Under the pieces are notes generated by a model, which was not told the origin of the DNA, did not search any database, and saw only the letters and a list, made by a program, of their open reading frames with translations. A stretch of 24,508 nucleotides of DNA, taken from contig NZ_CP084028.1 of the NCBI RefSeq assembly GCF_020181595.1, positions 102,612 through 127,119 of the forward strand. The letters run 5' to 3'. Origin of the DNA: [Mycobacterium] vasticus (GTDB lineage Bacteria > Actinomycetota > Actinomycetes > Mycobacteriales > Mycobacteriaceae). This document shows, one piece after another, positions 24,145-24,508 of the stretch. Numbering within the stretch: the stretch's first letter is position 1; the number at the start of each line of letters is the position of its first letter. Position numbers and translations under genes: made by a program.

Positions 24145-24435
24145 ATGCGTGCCCTTGTGGTCGACACGTTCACTCTTGCTAGCGCACACATCCTCGGCGG
24201 CGATCAGACCTTTCGGGCCGGCGACCGACTGCTGTGCTGCACGGCCGGACCGGATGGTGCGATCAGCATCCGCGCCGTCGTGATCACGGCGGCTGGTGAC
24301 GGTGCCGTCGACATCGTCAGCAGGGTGTGCGCGCCCCGCTTCGGACTAGCCGAGGATCCGGTGACCGGGTCGGCACACTGCACCCTTGCCGCGGCGACCT
24401 CGGCTGCTAGTTGTCGTGACCCGGGAGGTTGTTGA
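24145..24435 (+). pseudogene. PhzF-family remnant with internal deletions
   Basis: The 96-codon frame combines separated parts of the PhzF isomerase/epimerase family (normally about 280 residues). MRALVVDTFT is the family N-terminus; LASAHILGG resembles the region after the usual GHPT motif; VSRVCAPRFGLAEDPVTGSAHCTLA is the hallmark C-terminal block. The residues between these blocks are missing and the frame ends in unrelated sequence (AAATSAASCRDPGGC) before TGA. I infer decay by two or more internal deletions, all keeping the frame. It could alternatively be a genuine short protein. It follows the DCC gene after 10 nt. Confidence 0.65.
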
Positions 24436-24459
24436 CGGCGTGCCTGCTTGAAATGGGGA

Positions 24460-24508
24460 GGACCTCCTGACGGAGTGGATGTGTCTGGCATTCACCCGTA
24501 GGAGGTCC
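24460..24508. repeat. Terminal inverted repeat GGACCTCCT / AGGAGGTCC at contig end
   Basis: GGACCTCCT (24460-24468) and AGGAGGTCC (24500-24508) are perfect inverted copies separated by 31 nt. The right arm contains AGGAGGT, an ideal ribosome site, and is cut by the window end. It may be part of a mobile element whose repetition broke the assembly here, or a hairpin that hides the ribosome site of a gene beyond the window. Between 24436 and the end I see no gene. Confidence 0.45.

Overview
The window looks like one complete 24.5 kb contig from a high-GC actinobacterium, most likely a non-tuberculous Mycobacterium (Mycolicibacterium-like). The protein content supports this: several FadD/FadE lipid enzymes, a WS/DGAT acyltransferase with HHxxxDG, LipC/LipW-type esterases, arylamine N-acetyltransferase and an IS607-type element. 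Many genes start with GTG, and many have a TANNNT box 6-8 nt before the start codon, the mycobacterial leaderless architecture. From memory of the M. tuberculosis annotation (no search was run), the backbone follows Rv0214-Rv0225: fadD4, fadE3, Rv0216, lipW, lipC, Rv0221 (WS/DGAT), echA1 (Rv0222), Rv0223c (aldehyde dehydrogenase), Rv0224c (methyltransferase), Rv0225 (glycosyltransferase). Homologues of Rv0218 and Rv0219 are absent. Extra blocks lie between these genes.

Layout. 1-75 is a pure C run, probably a sequencing artefact, leading into a 5'-truncated fadD4. 1495-7310 carries acyl-CoA dehydrogenase, double-hotdog protein, LipW, LipC and WS/DGAT, the last preceded by a leaderless six-codon upstream ORF that overlaps its start. 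7313-9787 is an added two-gene minus-strand operon (PlsC-like acyltransferase, then FadD). It is divergent from echA1, and the shared promoter region contains an exact match to the KstR operator consensus. echA1 overlaps nat (arylamine N-acetyltransferase), followed by a FadE5-type dehydrogenase, an unrecognised protein and a membrane protein. 14650-16770 is an IS607-family element with serine recombinase TnpA and an apparently intact TnpB (RuvC D-E-D plus zinc finger). 16775-18190 is a thiol/sulfur-type island: a DsbA-like protein and a DUF302 protein in one operon, divergent from a CsoR-family regulator whose metal-binding His position is Gly (CstR-like), with G/C-tract operators between them. 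The Rv0223c-Rv0225 block follows, with a second KstR-type site before the aldehyde dehydrogenase. The right end is accessory: amidase, BrnT/BrnA toxin-antitoxin, DCC thiol oxidoreductase, a decayed PhzF-like remnant, and a terminal inverted repeat where the contig stops.

Working together. The core genes activate (FadD), oxidise (FadE, EchA), hydrolyse (LipC, LipW) and esterify (WS/DGAT, PlsC-like) fatty acyl chains. The two KstR-type sites and nat suggest that part of the locus responds to sterol catabolism; this is inference. The regulatory picture rests on reading motifs by eye.
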